The position numbers were made by a program, and so were the translations under genes. Below are positions 1-7,269 of a stretch of 13,831 nucleotides of DNA, piece by piece; position 1 is the stretch's first letter; every line of letters begins with the position of its first letter. The stretch comes from an uncultured Methanobrevibacter sp. (GTDB lineage Archaea > Methanobacteriota > Methanobacteria > Methanobacteriales > Methanobacteriaceae): positions 1-13,831 of the forward strand of contig CADBMS010000177.1 of NCBI GenBank assembly GCA_902795935.1, written 5' to 3'. The notes beneath the pieces were generated by a model, which saw only the letters and a list, made by a program, of their open reading frames with translations, made no database searches and was not told the DNA's origin.

Positions 1-77
1 ACCAAACCATCAACCAAAATAACACTCATCCCACACCCAACACTACAAGAAGGACATAAAGTATGCTCAATTTTCAT
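1..77 (-). CDS. Partial: N-terminus of a molybdopterin oxidoreductase-type [4Fe-4S] protein (formate dehydrogenase alpha-like)
   Basis: The minus strand opens with an ATG at 77-75, preceded by an AGGTGAT ribosome binding site about 5 bases upstream. It reads MKIEHTLCPSCSVGCGMSVI and stays open to the window edge, so only about 25 residues are visible. CPSCSVGC (residues 8-15) is the CxxCxxxC start of the [4Fe-4S] domain found at the N-terminus of molybdopterin/tungstopterin oxidoreductases. The following G, and the motif's position right at the start, fit formate dehydrogenase alpha (CPYCGVGCG type) better than formylmethanofuran dehydrogenase B (CPFCGTLCDD type). The fourth cluster cysteine and the cofactor domain lie outside the window. 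An AT-rich TATA-like stretch at about 132-143 could be its promoter. Confidence is good for the protein class and low for the exact enzyme. Confidence 0.6.
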   Translation of the reverse strand, partial: MKIEHTLCPSCSVGCGMSVILVDGL

Positions 78-709
78 ATATATCACCTAATTAATGTGTG
101 AAAATGTTTTAAATTTGTAACGTGTTTTTGTTAATATATTATAATGACTAATTTTTTTAGTTACTAAAAATCATCTTCACCACAAACTCCATTGAGAACA
201 CAGTTTTTGTAAAAAAATTTTAAAAGTATTCTCATATTTTAAAATATATTTTAACTTTAAAATTATAGAGAATACAATATTATAAAAAAATATTAATTCT
301 CTCATAATAATTTAGTTATATAGTAATTACAGTTAAATCTTTCGACTATTAATTTATAAAAAAATCTTTAAAACATTATTAAATTAAATATTAATATTTA
401 AAATTGATTTAAATTTAATTAATAAAATTTTTAGTTGATTAAATATTAAAATAATTCTTATAATTCTAAATTATTAAAAAATAATGTCTTAATAACCTAT
501 TTGTATTTTTCACTATTTATAATGACAATTAATTATGATGAAGAAAGTGATTTAGAGATATTAGGTTAATATAATAACGAAAATAGTGAATTTATATCTT
601 AAATAAAACTAATAGAAAAGTAATATAATAGATTTTTTATATATACAATTATTTATCTCTTGAAAATTGAATTTAATGAAATAATATCTAATTAAGATAG
701 AGGTTAGTT
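78..709. other. AT-rich intergenic region of 632 bases between divergent genes
   Basis: No convincing gene is seen in this spacer. It holds the presumed promoters of the two divergent flanking genes. Structure visible by eye includes an 8-base inverted repeat, GTATTCTC at 226-233 against GAGAATAC at 268-275, and an 18-base perfect palindrome of only A and T at 384-401. A somewhat GC-richer patch lies at 164-215 and encodes a 23-codon minus-strand reading frame (164-235) without a ribosome binding site. On the plus strand a 15-codon frame begins at 522 and is followed by in-frame TAA stops. Neither is supported as a gene. Confidence 0.6.
636..645 (+). promoter_or_regulatory. TATA-box candidate for the DUF2115 gene
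   Basis: TTTATATATA is the best archaeal TATA-box match upstream of the gene at 710. Initiation about 25 bases downstream would give a leader of roughly 40 to 45 bases containing the GAGG ribosome binding site. In DNA this rich in A and T, TATA-like strings arise by chance, so this is a positional inference. Confidence 0.4.
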
Positions 710-1189
710 ATGAAAGCTTCTAAATTATTAAAAGAAATAAAAGAAAGCATTAAACAATATGATATCCACTATTTAGAAGATATTGTTGAAGATAAAAACA
801 TTAACAATGTATCAAAACAAGTAGCTAATTACAATATTAAAAATTATTATGAGATTTTATATTTTGATATAAAAAATGAAGATGACTTTGAAATTTCAGA
901 TACAATAATCAATAATATGAAATGTGAAATAGAATTATTTTTTAATGAATCCCCTGCAACTGAAGAAGTGTTTAAAAATTTTATCATACATGTTTGTTTA
1001 TATTTGAGTTTAATAGTGAAAAAACCATTACACCCTATTAAAATGGATTTTAAAGATAATAAAACTGTTTTTATGAAAGAAAATGATGGGAAAAGAATCT
1101 ATTATTGTGATGTTAAAGAGGAATTTAGAAAAAATAGTGATGAGTTTTATATTTGTAAATTCTGCGTTTGTAAAGGCATTTCATCCTAG
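710..1189 (+). CDS. DUF2115 (UPF0305) family protein
   Basis: The product is 159 residues, a usual length for this archaeal family of unknown function. The C-terminal half carries the family signature: KKPLHPIKMDF (residues 104-114), then GKRIYYC (127-133), then the closing CKFCVC (149-154). The ordered set H108, C133, C149, C152 and C154 looks like a possible metal site, which is my inference. The N-terminal 100 residues are predicted helical and acidic, with no signal peptide or membrane span, so the protein should be cytoplasmic. The ATG at 710 is well placed behind an AGAGGTTAG ribosome binding site. The gene stands alone, with no same-strand partner within 280 bases. Family assignment is by recall of the PLHP and CxxC-containing tail. 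Confidence 0.75.
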   Translation: MKASKLLKEIKESIKQYDIHYLEDIVEDKNINNVSKQVANYNIKNYYEILYFDIKNEDDFEISDTIINNMKCEIELFFNESPATEEVFKNFIIHVCLYLSLIVKKPLHPIKMDFKDNKTVFMKENDGKRIYYCDVKEEFRKNSDEFYICKFCVCKGISS

Positions 1190-1203
1190 AAATTTGAATT
1201 TCT
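1188..1203 (+). terminator. Short perfect hairpin over the stop codon of the DUF2115 gene
   Basis: AGAAATT, two spacer bases and AATTTCT form a perfect 7-bp inverted repeat that overlaps the TAG stop (1187-1189). A T5 run follows at about 1215-1219. This could mark the transcript end, but archaeal termination depends mostly on oligo-T, and AT-only hairpins are weak. Confidence 0.3.
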
Positions 1204-1276
1204 ATGCAACATATAGATATTTTTAAATAATAATTCTTAATATATTATTTAAATGTTAAATTTTCGAATTTAGCTG

Positions 1277-1358
1277 AAATCATTTGAATCATAATTTATC
1301 ATTTAATAAATCACCATCAAACGAAGTATAAGTATTGGATTATTGATTCAAATGATTT
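1277..1358. repeat. 82-bp element with perfect 15-bp inverted ends
   Basis: AAATCATTTGAATCA at 1277-1291 is exactly complementary, in reverse, to TGATTCAAATGATTT at 1344-1358. The arms are 52 bases apart, and the right arm runs into a T6 stretch (1356-1361). The insert is noncoding. No flanking direct repeat was seen. It could be a miniature inverted-repeat element remnant, a protein-binding site, or an RNA hairpin ending the upstream transcript. Confidence 0.55.
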
Positions 1359-1393
1359 TTTAAAAAGAAAAAGATATATGGAATTCTTAGTTA

Positions 1394-1400
1394 TTTATAT
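1394..1400 (+). promoter_or_regulatory. TATA-box candidate for the PAP2-like gene
   Basis: TTTATAT lies about 80 bases upstream of the ATG at 1480, which would give a leader of about 55 bases. It is the clearest TATA-like string between the inverted-repeat element and the gene. The assignment rests on position only. Confidence 0.3.
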
Positions 1401-1479
1401 CATTAATAATTTAGAATGCATATTACATTTTAACCTTATTTCATATATTATTAAGAGCACTTAGGATTAAGTGATACTG

Positions 1480-2082
1480 ATGAGTGATACTTTTGAATAT
1501 ATGGCTAATATGAATGGAGCACTTTTTAATCCACTTTTTTGGGATTCATTAATGTTTATTAGCATATCCTTTTATTATACAGGCTTCACTTATGCTTTTA
1601 TAAATATAAGTATTGTATCTATTACTTTTATATCAATAATTCCATTAATTGTAGTGCATATTTGGTCTAGGTATAAAAAAGCCAATATGGATTTAACTAA
1701 TAGAAAAGACAGGAATGTTCCATTATTAATTTCTACAATATGTTTTTTGATTTGTATTATCACTTTATATTTAATAACAGACATTATTGGTGTAATTGTA
1801 CTGATGTTTGCTTATTTTTGTAATTTACTTCTAATTTATTTAATAACATATAAATGGAAAATAAGTATACATGCCATTGTAGTATCTAGCCCCATACCTT
1901 TTATAATACATATTTGGGGTTATTTTGGATTTTTATTTTTAATTATATTACTAATAACAACATATAGTAGATTATACTTAAGAAGACATACTGTTGCTCA
2001 ATTATTAGCAGGCGCATCACTGGGAATGATTATATCAACACTAATTATATTATTCGCTTTAAAACTAAATTTACCAATTTAA
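1480..2082 (+). CDS. PAP2-type membrane phosphatase-like protein
   Basis: This is a 200-residue, very hydrophobic protein with about six membrane segments. It shows a degenerate PAP2 (type 2 phosphatidic acid phosphatase) signature. The first motif is reduced to NRKDRNVP (residues 74-81). The second is SIH at 129-131 in place of PSGH. The third is SRLYLRRHTVAQ (163-174), keeping Arg164 and the presumed nucleophile His170 but with Gln174 where Asp is usual. A LAGASLG stretch follows, as is typical after the third motif. Family members remove phosphate from lipid phosphates or isoprenoid pyrophosphates at the membrane; the substrate here is unknown. A longer reading from GTG at 1471 is possible. 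I prefer ATG 1480 because GTGAT at 1471-1475 then serves as its ribosome binding site with a 4-base gap. Confidence 0.7.
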   Translation: MSDTFEYMANMNGALFNPLFWDSLMFISISFYYTGFTYAFINISIVSITFISIIPLIVVHIWSRYKKANMDLTNRKDRNVPLLISTICFLICIITLYLITDIIGVIVLMFAYFCNLLLIYLITYKWKISIHAIVVSSPIPFIIHIWGYFGFLFLIILLITTYSRLYLRRHTVAQLLAGASLGMIISTLIILFALKLNLPI

Positions 2083-2182
2083 CTGTTTAGTGATTTAATA
2101 TAAAAATTGAATTAAAAATTTTGAAAATAATTTGTTATTCAATGATTAATTTTATTATTATTTAGAATCAATATTATAATAT

Positions 2183-3184
2183 ATGCAGCTGAAAAAGAAA
2201 ATTTTTACATTAACAATATTTCTTGTTCTTATTTCAATATTTGGAACAGTTTATGCTTTCAATTATTCAGATTACAATAATGTTAGTTTTAATAATGCTA
2301 ATGAAACTAGTTTAAGTGGTTGTTGCTCTATTATTTTACAACTAAAAGAAAACAACAGCATTATGAGTTTTAGGCGAGATTCAGATTTTGATGCAGACAT
2401 ATATATTAAAAAAATTAACTGGCATGGAATTCCAGCAGTAAAACAGTACAAAACAGATGGCAAATACTATTGCCATGTAATCATTACAAATAATGGATGG
2501 ATGATTGGATTAGGTGGAATCGATGATGGTGCAGATAACCAGGAATGTGAAAATATAGCTGCAAAAATGATTTCAAAAAACAATGAAATATCCAAAAAAG
2601 ATTTAATAAAAATACAAAAAATAAAAAAATCTTATGGAAGAGGCCATATTCTTATTAAAGCACCTAATGGAAATTATGGAATTGCAACACCCGATAAAAT
2701 AGTTACTAAAAAATTAAATCCAGGACAATATGTTTCAATACCTAATGATTACAGTTACTCCAGAAAGGGAAACATATCCTTAAACACTACTGACAAAATT
2801 AAATCAATGAATCAATTAGCAAGATCAGACAAATATGGTGAGTTTAGAAGAGATATTACAACATTTAACTACTATACTACTAATAAAAGTAATATAACAG
2901 ATATTTATGTCTCTAATGAAGATGGCGCTCTGATAAAAAAGAATTATACTGGTTTTGTTGATGATATTTATATTAATAATAGCTTAATAAAAGCAGAAGA
3001 TATTCCAATAGCTCCAAACTATAAATATATCGGCACCATAAAGTTTTCAGATGAAAAAAAAATTAATTTAATTAATAATCCAATAATAGTTGAGATTATA
3101 GTAATTTTAGTCATTACTAGCATAATGTCTTTTATTATAATTTATAAATTAGTTAAACTTGTTTTAAATAGAAATAATGACTAG
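2183..3184 (+). CDS. Secreted, membrane-anchored protein resembling Ntn-type amidases (choloylglycine hydrolase/AAT-like)
   Basis: The product has 333 residues: a signal peptide (about 1-25, KKK then a hydrophobic stretch ending VYA), an outside domain (about 26-300) with many Asn glycosylation-type sequons, and one C-terminal membrane span (about 302-326). I do not recognise a named family with certainty. The domain layout resembles the Ntn-hydrolase superfamily of bile salt hydrolases and acyltransferases. A candidate nucleophile Cys47 or Cys48 opens SGCCSIILQ, and FRRDSD (63-68) sits about 17 residues later. HVIITNNGWMIGLGG (98-112), GHILIKAPNGNYG (154-166), VSIPND (184-189) and EFRRD (220-224) follow in the right order. 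Maturation would then free the Cys by cleavage after Gly46. No clear ribosome binding site precedes ATG 2183, so the transcript may be leaderless. It converges on the next gene with a 19-base gap. Confidence 0.55.
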   Translation: MQLKKKIFTLTIFLVLISIFGTVYAFNYSDYNNVSFNNANETSLSGCCSIILQLKENNSIMSFRRDSDFDADIYIKKINWHGIPAVKQYKTDGKYYCHVIITNNGWMIGLGGIDDGADNQECENIAAKMISKNNEISKKDLIKIQKIKKSYGRGHILIKAPNGNYGIATPDKIVTKKLNPGQYVSIPNDYSYSRKGNISLNTTDKIKSMNQLARSDKYGEFRRDITTFNYYTTNKSNITDIYVSNEDGALIKKNYTGFVDDIYINNSLIKAEDIPIAPNYKYIGTIKFSDEKKINLINNPIIVEIIVILVITSIMSFIIIYKLVKLVLNRNND

Positions 3185-3203
3185 TGATGAGAAAAAATGA
3201 ATT

Positions 3204-3932
3204 TTATTCATCCAATACATCATCTTCATTATTTTCTAACTCTTCAATTTCTTCTATCGAAGTTTCGTTTAAATCTACTTTAAAACTTATTGAATCTTCA
3301 GAACATGCAACTAGTAATGCTAAACTTCTGTATCCAAATACACTAAACCACACTAGCAATATAAATGGTATTAAGGGTAATACTAATGAAAATATTGATG
3401 CAATTATTATGAAAATACTCATTAATACTAAAATACCATACCATGCAATTATTCTTATAAATCCAATATTATTACAAAGAATATAAATGGATTTAAAATC
3501 AAATACTGCAATCCAGTCATTGTATAAGACCATATTAGAAACTGCAAATATTGTGAATATCGATAATATAATAATGAATAATTGATTTATTAAACTAAAA
3601 AATATCCCTACAAAACCACCAATTACTTCAGCAATTACTAGGATTATTGTTGATATCATCATACCAAACAAAACATAAACTATTAATGATAAGATTAATT
3701 TTAATCCATCAACATACATCTCTGCTAATTCATCAAAGTTTGGTAAAGAATCATAGCCATAAATTGTTGAAGTCATAATACGATAAATATAGCCAACAAA
3801 TAATGGTATTGGAATTATAAAAATACAAGATGCTATTAATAAAAATAATAAAACAAAATTTGGCCAATCCATGAATGGATAAGCTATTGAATCTTTAACA
3901 ATATCTGTAATTTGAATATGATTTGCCCCCAT
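3204..3932 (-). CDS. DUF4013 family membrane protein
   Basis: The product has 242 residues from ATG 3932; a TTG one codon upstream (3935) is a less likely start. It fits DUF4013, a family of unknown function common in methanogens. The first membrane span (about 25-48) leads into FVGYIYRIM (45-53). A short polar loop contains LPNFDELAEMYVDGLKL (63-79), and four more hydrophobic spans follow between about 80 and 205. The last 22 residues are strongly acidic and probably cytoplasmic. The gene is read from the minus strand, converges on the Ntn-like gene, and lies 84 bases downstream of dph2 in the same direction. No clear ribosome binding site is present, and TATAAATA lies at about 3942-3949, too close for a normal leader, so a leaderless or readthrough transcript is possible. 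Confidence 0.7.
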   Translation of the reverse strand: MGANHIQITDIVKDSIAYPFMDWPNFVLLFLLIASCIFIIPIPLFVGYIYRIMTSTIYGYDSLPNFDELAEMYVDGLKLILSLIVYVLFGMMISTIILVIAEVIGGFVGIFFSLINQLFIIILSIFTIFAVSNMVLYNDWIAVFDFKSIYILCNNIGFIRIIAWYGILVLMSIFIIIASIFSLVLPLIPFILLVWFSVFGYRSLALLVACSEDSISFKVDLNETSIEEIEELENNEDDVLDE

Positions 3933-4016
3933 CAATAATATTTATTTATAATTGTAATAAACAAGCATAAAAACTTAAGTAATTATTTAAACCTAAAAAT
4001 AATAGAAACAATATTT

Positions 4017-5012
4017 TTATTGATTATCTATAAAGTTTATTTCATCTAATTGATAGTTTTCCCAATCTCTTTTATTTAAAACAATCTCTAATTCTTGAGG
4101 AGTTATTAAAGGCTTTTTATACATATTAGAATCATCAATAGCAATACGAGGACAAGCAGTTACAACAAAAGAATCAATATCACTATAAGGTAATAAATTA
4201 TCTGGACTAATATTCTCCATCATAATTATAAAAGCCTCAAATCCCAAATCTATTAAAGACTTTTTAATATTTCTTGCTAAATTCATACGATACTGACCTT
4301 CCTTAGATGAAACTAAAATACCCCATTTTTTAGCTTCTCTTGCTTTAACTATTCTTGCAAATCTAATTCGCAATATTCTATCAGCAAAATCATCAATTAA
4401 TCTGGCTTCAGCCATATAAGGATCTGCAATTACAACAGGAGCATTAGTAAATAATTTTATACCCAATGGATGAAAATTTCCACTACCAATAAATAAATAA
4501 GCATCAACATCAAGGTTTTTTATTGAAGAAAAATTACAACCTAAAACTTGACCCAAACGAGTGCTCTGACCCTTGGACACTACAACATTTTTATTATTAA
4601 CTTTTAAAAAATCAGATATCTCCTCTAATAAATGTAAATGTTGAGTTGTTGTTGCTAAACCAATATCATTATAATTTTTAAGTAAATTTAATGCTTTATT
4701 TAATGAATCTTTAACATCAATCTGAGAATATGCTTCAACAAACATTACTGGAGTTTTATATTTTAAAGGAAGTGGAGTGTGGCCAAAATGTATCAATAAG
4801 TCCGTAAATTCAATGAGTTTAGCATCTGGAGTGTCACAAGCACCGAAACATGCATCTGCAGATATAATTACTTCAGCATCAGTTTTATCTTCAATTTCAC
4901 GAGCCATATTAGTTGCATGAGTTTTTAAACCATCAGGAAATTGTATACCTACAATTTTTGCATCCACTTTAGTAATACGATTGATTATATTGTTTATACT
5001 CAAATCATACAT
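4017..5012 (-). CDS. dph2: Diphthamide biosynthesis enzyme Dph2 (2-(3-amino-3-carboxypropyl)histidine synthase)
   Basis: Dph2 catalyses the first step of diphthamide synthesis. It uses a [4Fe-4S] cluster and S-adenosylmethionine to place a 3-amino-3-carboxypropyl group on a histidine of elongation factor 2. The 331-residue protein has the three cysteines that bind the cluster in archaeal Dph2, one in each domain: Cys55 in DACFGACD, Cys159 in LGCNF and Cys287 in TACPRIAIDD. It also has the typical IQFPDGLK near the start (residues 23-30), GSGNFHPLG (176-184) and DPY (197-199). Cys59 is an extra cysteine in the first motif. I chose ATG 5012; an in-frame TTG at 5024 is possible, but its GGTTAT context serves better as the ribosome binding region. 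It lies 55 bases downstream of hpt and is probably cotranscribed with it. Confidence 0.93.
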   Translation of the reverse strand: MYDLSINNIINRITKVDAKIVGIQFPDGLKTHATNMAREIEDKTDAEVIISADACFGACDTPDAKLIEFTDLLIHFGHTPLPLKYKTPVMFVEAYSQIDVKDSLNKALNLLKNYNDIGLATTTQHLHLLEEISDFLKVNNKNVVVSKGQSTRLGQVLGCNFSSIKNLDVDAYLFIGSGNFHPLGIKLFTNAPVVIADPYMAEARLIDDFADRILRIRFARIVKAREAKKWGILVSSKEGQYRMNLARNIKKSLIDLGFEAFIIMMENISPDNLLPYSDIDSFVVTACPRIAIDDSNMYKKPLITPQELEIVLNKRDWENYQLDEINFIDNQ

Positions 5013-5067
5013 AATAATAACCAATAAATTAAATCATTTTATAAAAAGAAGGGCGAATGTTTATTCA

Positions 5068-5634
5068 TTATATTAATGGTTCAGCTTTTACTTTACCATC
5101 AACCATAGTAACTTTCATTAAAGAATTAAGTTTAAAGCCTGTTTTTTCTTCAACAATTTTATTACCATCATCTTTATCAATAACAGTGACTATTTCTTTA
5201 ATATTAACACCATTATTAGTTAATGCTTCTAAAACAGCAACCATAGTCCCACCCGTACTGGCAACATCATCAATAACTAATACTGAATCATCTTTATCAA
5301 TAGCATTAATATATAATTCTCCTTTACTATAACCAGTAGTTTGATGAACTGCCAATTCACCAGGCAATCCATATTTTCTTTTACGAACAACCACAAATGG
5401 AATATTAAGTTCTAAAGATAATGCAGTTGCCAAATGTATACCCATTGCTTCAATACAAACAATTTTATCAACATCAGTTTTAAAATTATCTTTAATTAAT
5501 TTAGCAATCCCCTTTAAAATATCTGGTTCAACTAAAGGTAATCCATCACTTATCGGATGTACAAAATAATTATAATCCCCTTTTTTCACAATAGGACATG
5601 TTTCTAAACTTTCTTTTATTATTTCACGAATCAT
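5068..5634 (-). CDS. hpt: Archaeal hypoxanthine/guanine phosphoribosyltransferase
   Basis: This 188-residue cytoplasmic enzyme belongs to the type I phosphoribosyltransferases. It joins a purine base to PRPP to make the nucleotide in purine salvage. The PRPP-binding motif VLVIDDVASTGGT is clear at residues 118-130. IEAMGIHLA (61-69) supplies the pyrophosphate loop, and RKRKYGLPGE (84-93) is the flexible loop. Length and the N-terminal TCPIVKKGDYNYFVHPISDG match the archaeal Hpt group, which is closer to adenine enzymes than to bacterial Hpt. Base preference cannot be read from sequence alone. The ATG at 5634 follows an AGGGGT ribosome binding site. It is the first gene of a likely hpt-dph2 operon and diverges from srp54 across 222 AT-rich bases. 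Confidence 0.88.
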   Translation of the reverse strand: MIREIIKESLETCPIVKKGDYNYFVHPISDGLPLVEPDILKGIAKLIKDNFKTDVDKIVCIEAMGIHLATALSLELNIPFVVVRKRKYGLPGELAVHQTTGYSKGELYINAIDKDDSVLVIDDVASTGGTMVAVLEALTNNGVNIKEIVTVIDKDDGNKIVEEKTGFKLNSLMKVTMVDGKVKAEPLI

Positions 5635-5856
5635 ATAATAAACCCCTAAAATTATGGAATATCAAATATTAAATAATCAAATACAAAATTATACTGAAAA
5701 ATACTTATTAATAATAGTTTTATTATTCTTTATTTTTTTAGTAAAAATAATAATTAATATTATATTACACAAGTAAATAGATTATTATAAATAATGAAAA
5801 TCTAAAAAAAAAAATAAATCTTATAATATAAAAATTATTCTTCAAGGTGAACAGAA

Positions 5857-7188
5857 ATGTTAGGAAGTTTAGGTAAAAACCTTACGAACACCATGAAAAA
5901 ATTGGCAGGAATGACAATTGTTGATGAAAAAATTGTCAAAGAAGTCATTAAAGATATTCAAAGAGCATTACTCCAATCTGATGTTAATGTACAATTAGTT
6001 ATGAAGTTATCCAAATCCATAGAAGGAAGGGCGATGAAAGAAGAACCGCCTAAAGGAGTAACTCCAAAAGAACATATAATAACCATCGTATATGAAGAAT
6101 TAGTTAAATTAATTGGAGAAACCGCCCAAGAGATTGATATTAATAAAAAACAATTTAAAATACTATTTTTAGGATTACAAGGTAGTGGTAAAACAACCAC
6201 CATTGGTAAATTAACAAGATATTTTCAGAAAAAAGGATTCAATCCTGCAATTATCTGTACAGATACTTGGAGACCTGCAGCATATGAACAATTAAAACAA
6301 TTAACTGAAGAACTGGATGTTCAAATCTATGGAGATCCTGAAAACAAAGATGCATTAGACCTTGCACGTAAAGGATTAAAACACTTCAAAAAACAAAATT
6401 TAATAATAGTTGATACTGCAGGACGACACAAAGATGAAAACGACCTTTTAGAGGAAATGGAAGAATTAAATAGTGTTGTTGAACCAGATGAAGCAATTCT
6501 AGTTATTGATGGAACTATAGGACAACAAGCTAAAGAACAAGCTCAAGCATTTGCAAAAACTACAGATATTGGATCAATTATTGTAACAAAATTAGATGGT
6601 TCTGCTAAAGGAGGAGGAGCATTATCAGCAGTATCTGAAACTAAAGCTCCAATTAAATTTATTGGAACTGGTGAACGTATAGATGACTTTGAACCATTTG
6701 ATCCTGAAAGATTTATTTCGCGTTTACTTGGAATGGGAGATATTAAAACATTAATAGAACGTGCTGAAGAAGTTACAGATGATGATGGTGCTACTGAAAC
6801 CATGGATGCAATGTTATCTGGTAAGTTTTCACTTAAAGATTTAAGATCCCAATTTGATATGATGAGTAAAATGGGACCTATGCAACAAATCATGAATATG
6901 ATGCCTAGTGCAAGTAAAAGACTTCCCAAAAATGCTTCAAAAGTGACTGAAGATAAAATTAACCGATATAAAATTATTATGGATTCTATGACAGATTATG
7001 AACTAAACCACCCAGAAGTTATTAAACAATCCCGTATTAAACGCATATCCAGAGGTTCTGGTGTTCGTAACGAAGATGTTAAAGAACTGTTAAAATATTA
7101 TAATGTTACTAAAAAAGCCATGAAAGGTTTCGGAAAACGTAAAATGGGTGGCCCTATGGGCCAACTTATGAGACAATTTATGAGATAA
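5857..7188 (+). CDS. srp54: Signal recognition particle GTPase SRP54
   Basis: SRP54 binds signal sequences emerging from the ribosome, together with 7S RNA, and docks with FtsY at the membrane. The 443-residue protein is full length and has the N domain (about 1-95). The GTPase domain carries G1 GLQGSGKTTT (106-115), DTWRPAAYEQL (136-146), G3 DTAGR (186-190), G4 TKLDG (244-248) and FIGTGE (268-273). The M domain runs from about 295 to the end, with a methionine-rich groove (DMMSKMGPMQQIMNMMP, 334-350), the RNA-binding SRGSG (398-402), and a basic, methionine-rich tail. The ATG follows a near-ideal AGGTGA site 7 bases upstream. It is the first of a plus-strand run of gene-expression genes. Confidence 0.97.
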   Translation: MLGSLGKNLTNTMKKLAGMTIVDEKIVKEVIKDIQRALLQSDVNVQLVMKLSKSIEGRAMKEEPPKGVTPKEHIITIVYEELVKLIGETAQEIDINKKQFKILFLGLQGSGKTTTIGKLTRYFQKKGFNPAIICTDTWRPAAYEQLKQLTEELDVQIYGDPENKDALDLARKGLKHFKKQNLIIVDTAGRHKDENDLLEEMEELNSVVEPDEAILVIDGTIGQQAKEQAQAFAKTTDIGSIIVTKLDGSAKGGGALSAVSETKAPIKFIGTGERIDDFEPFDPERFISRLLGMGDIKTLIERAEEVTDDDGATETMDAMLSGKFSLKDLRSQFDMMSKMGPMQQIMNMMPSASKRLPKNASKVTEDKINRYKIIMDSMTDYELNHPEVIKQSRIKRISRGSGVRNEDVKELLKYYNVTKKAMKGFGKRKMGGPMGQLMRQFMR

Positions 7189-7269
7189 AACATATATAAA
7201 CCATTTACACATTATCTCCCTTATTTTATTTAATAAAACTTATTTTTCATTATTTGAGTTGATTTAGTT

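Noticed and set aside
384..401. An 18-base perfect palindrome of A and T only
   Set aside because: In nearly pure A+T sequence such palindromes are expected now and then, and nothing around it suggests an origin or operator.
522..686. A possible decayed gene: a 15-codon start followed by fragments in the same frame separated by TAA codons
   Set aside because: AT-rich spacer DNA gives such Asn, Ile, Lys and Glu-rich fragments by chance. No ribosome binding site or known motif supports it.
3184..3486. A 100-codon plus-strand frame opposite the DUF4013 gene
   Set aside because: It is low-complexity, rich in Ser, Asn and Ile, and mirrors the acidic tail and membrane spans of the real minus-strand gene.
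6543..6929. A 128-codon minus-strand open frame within srp54
   Set aside because: It is antisense to the GTPase and M domains of a clear srp54 gene, with no ribosome binding site or recognisable motif.
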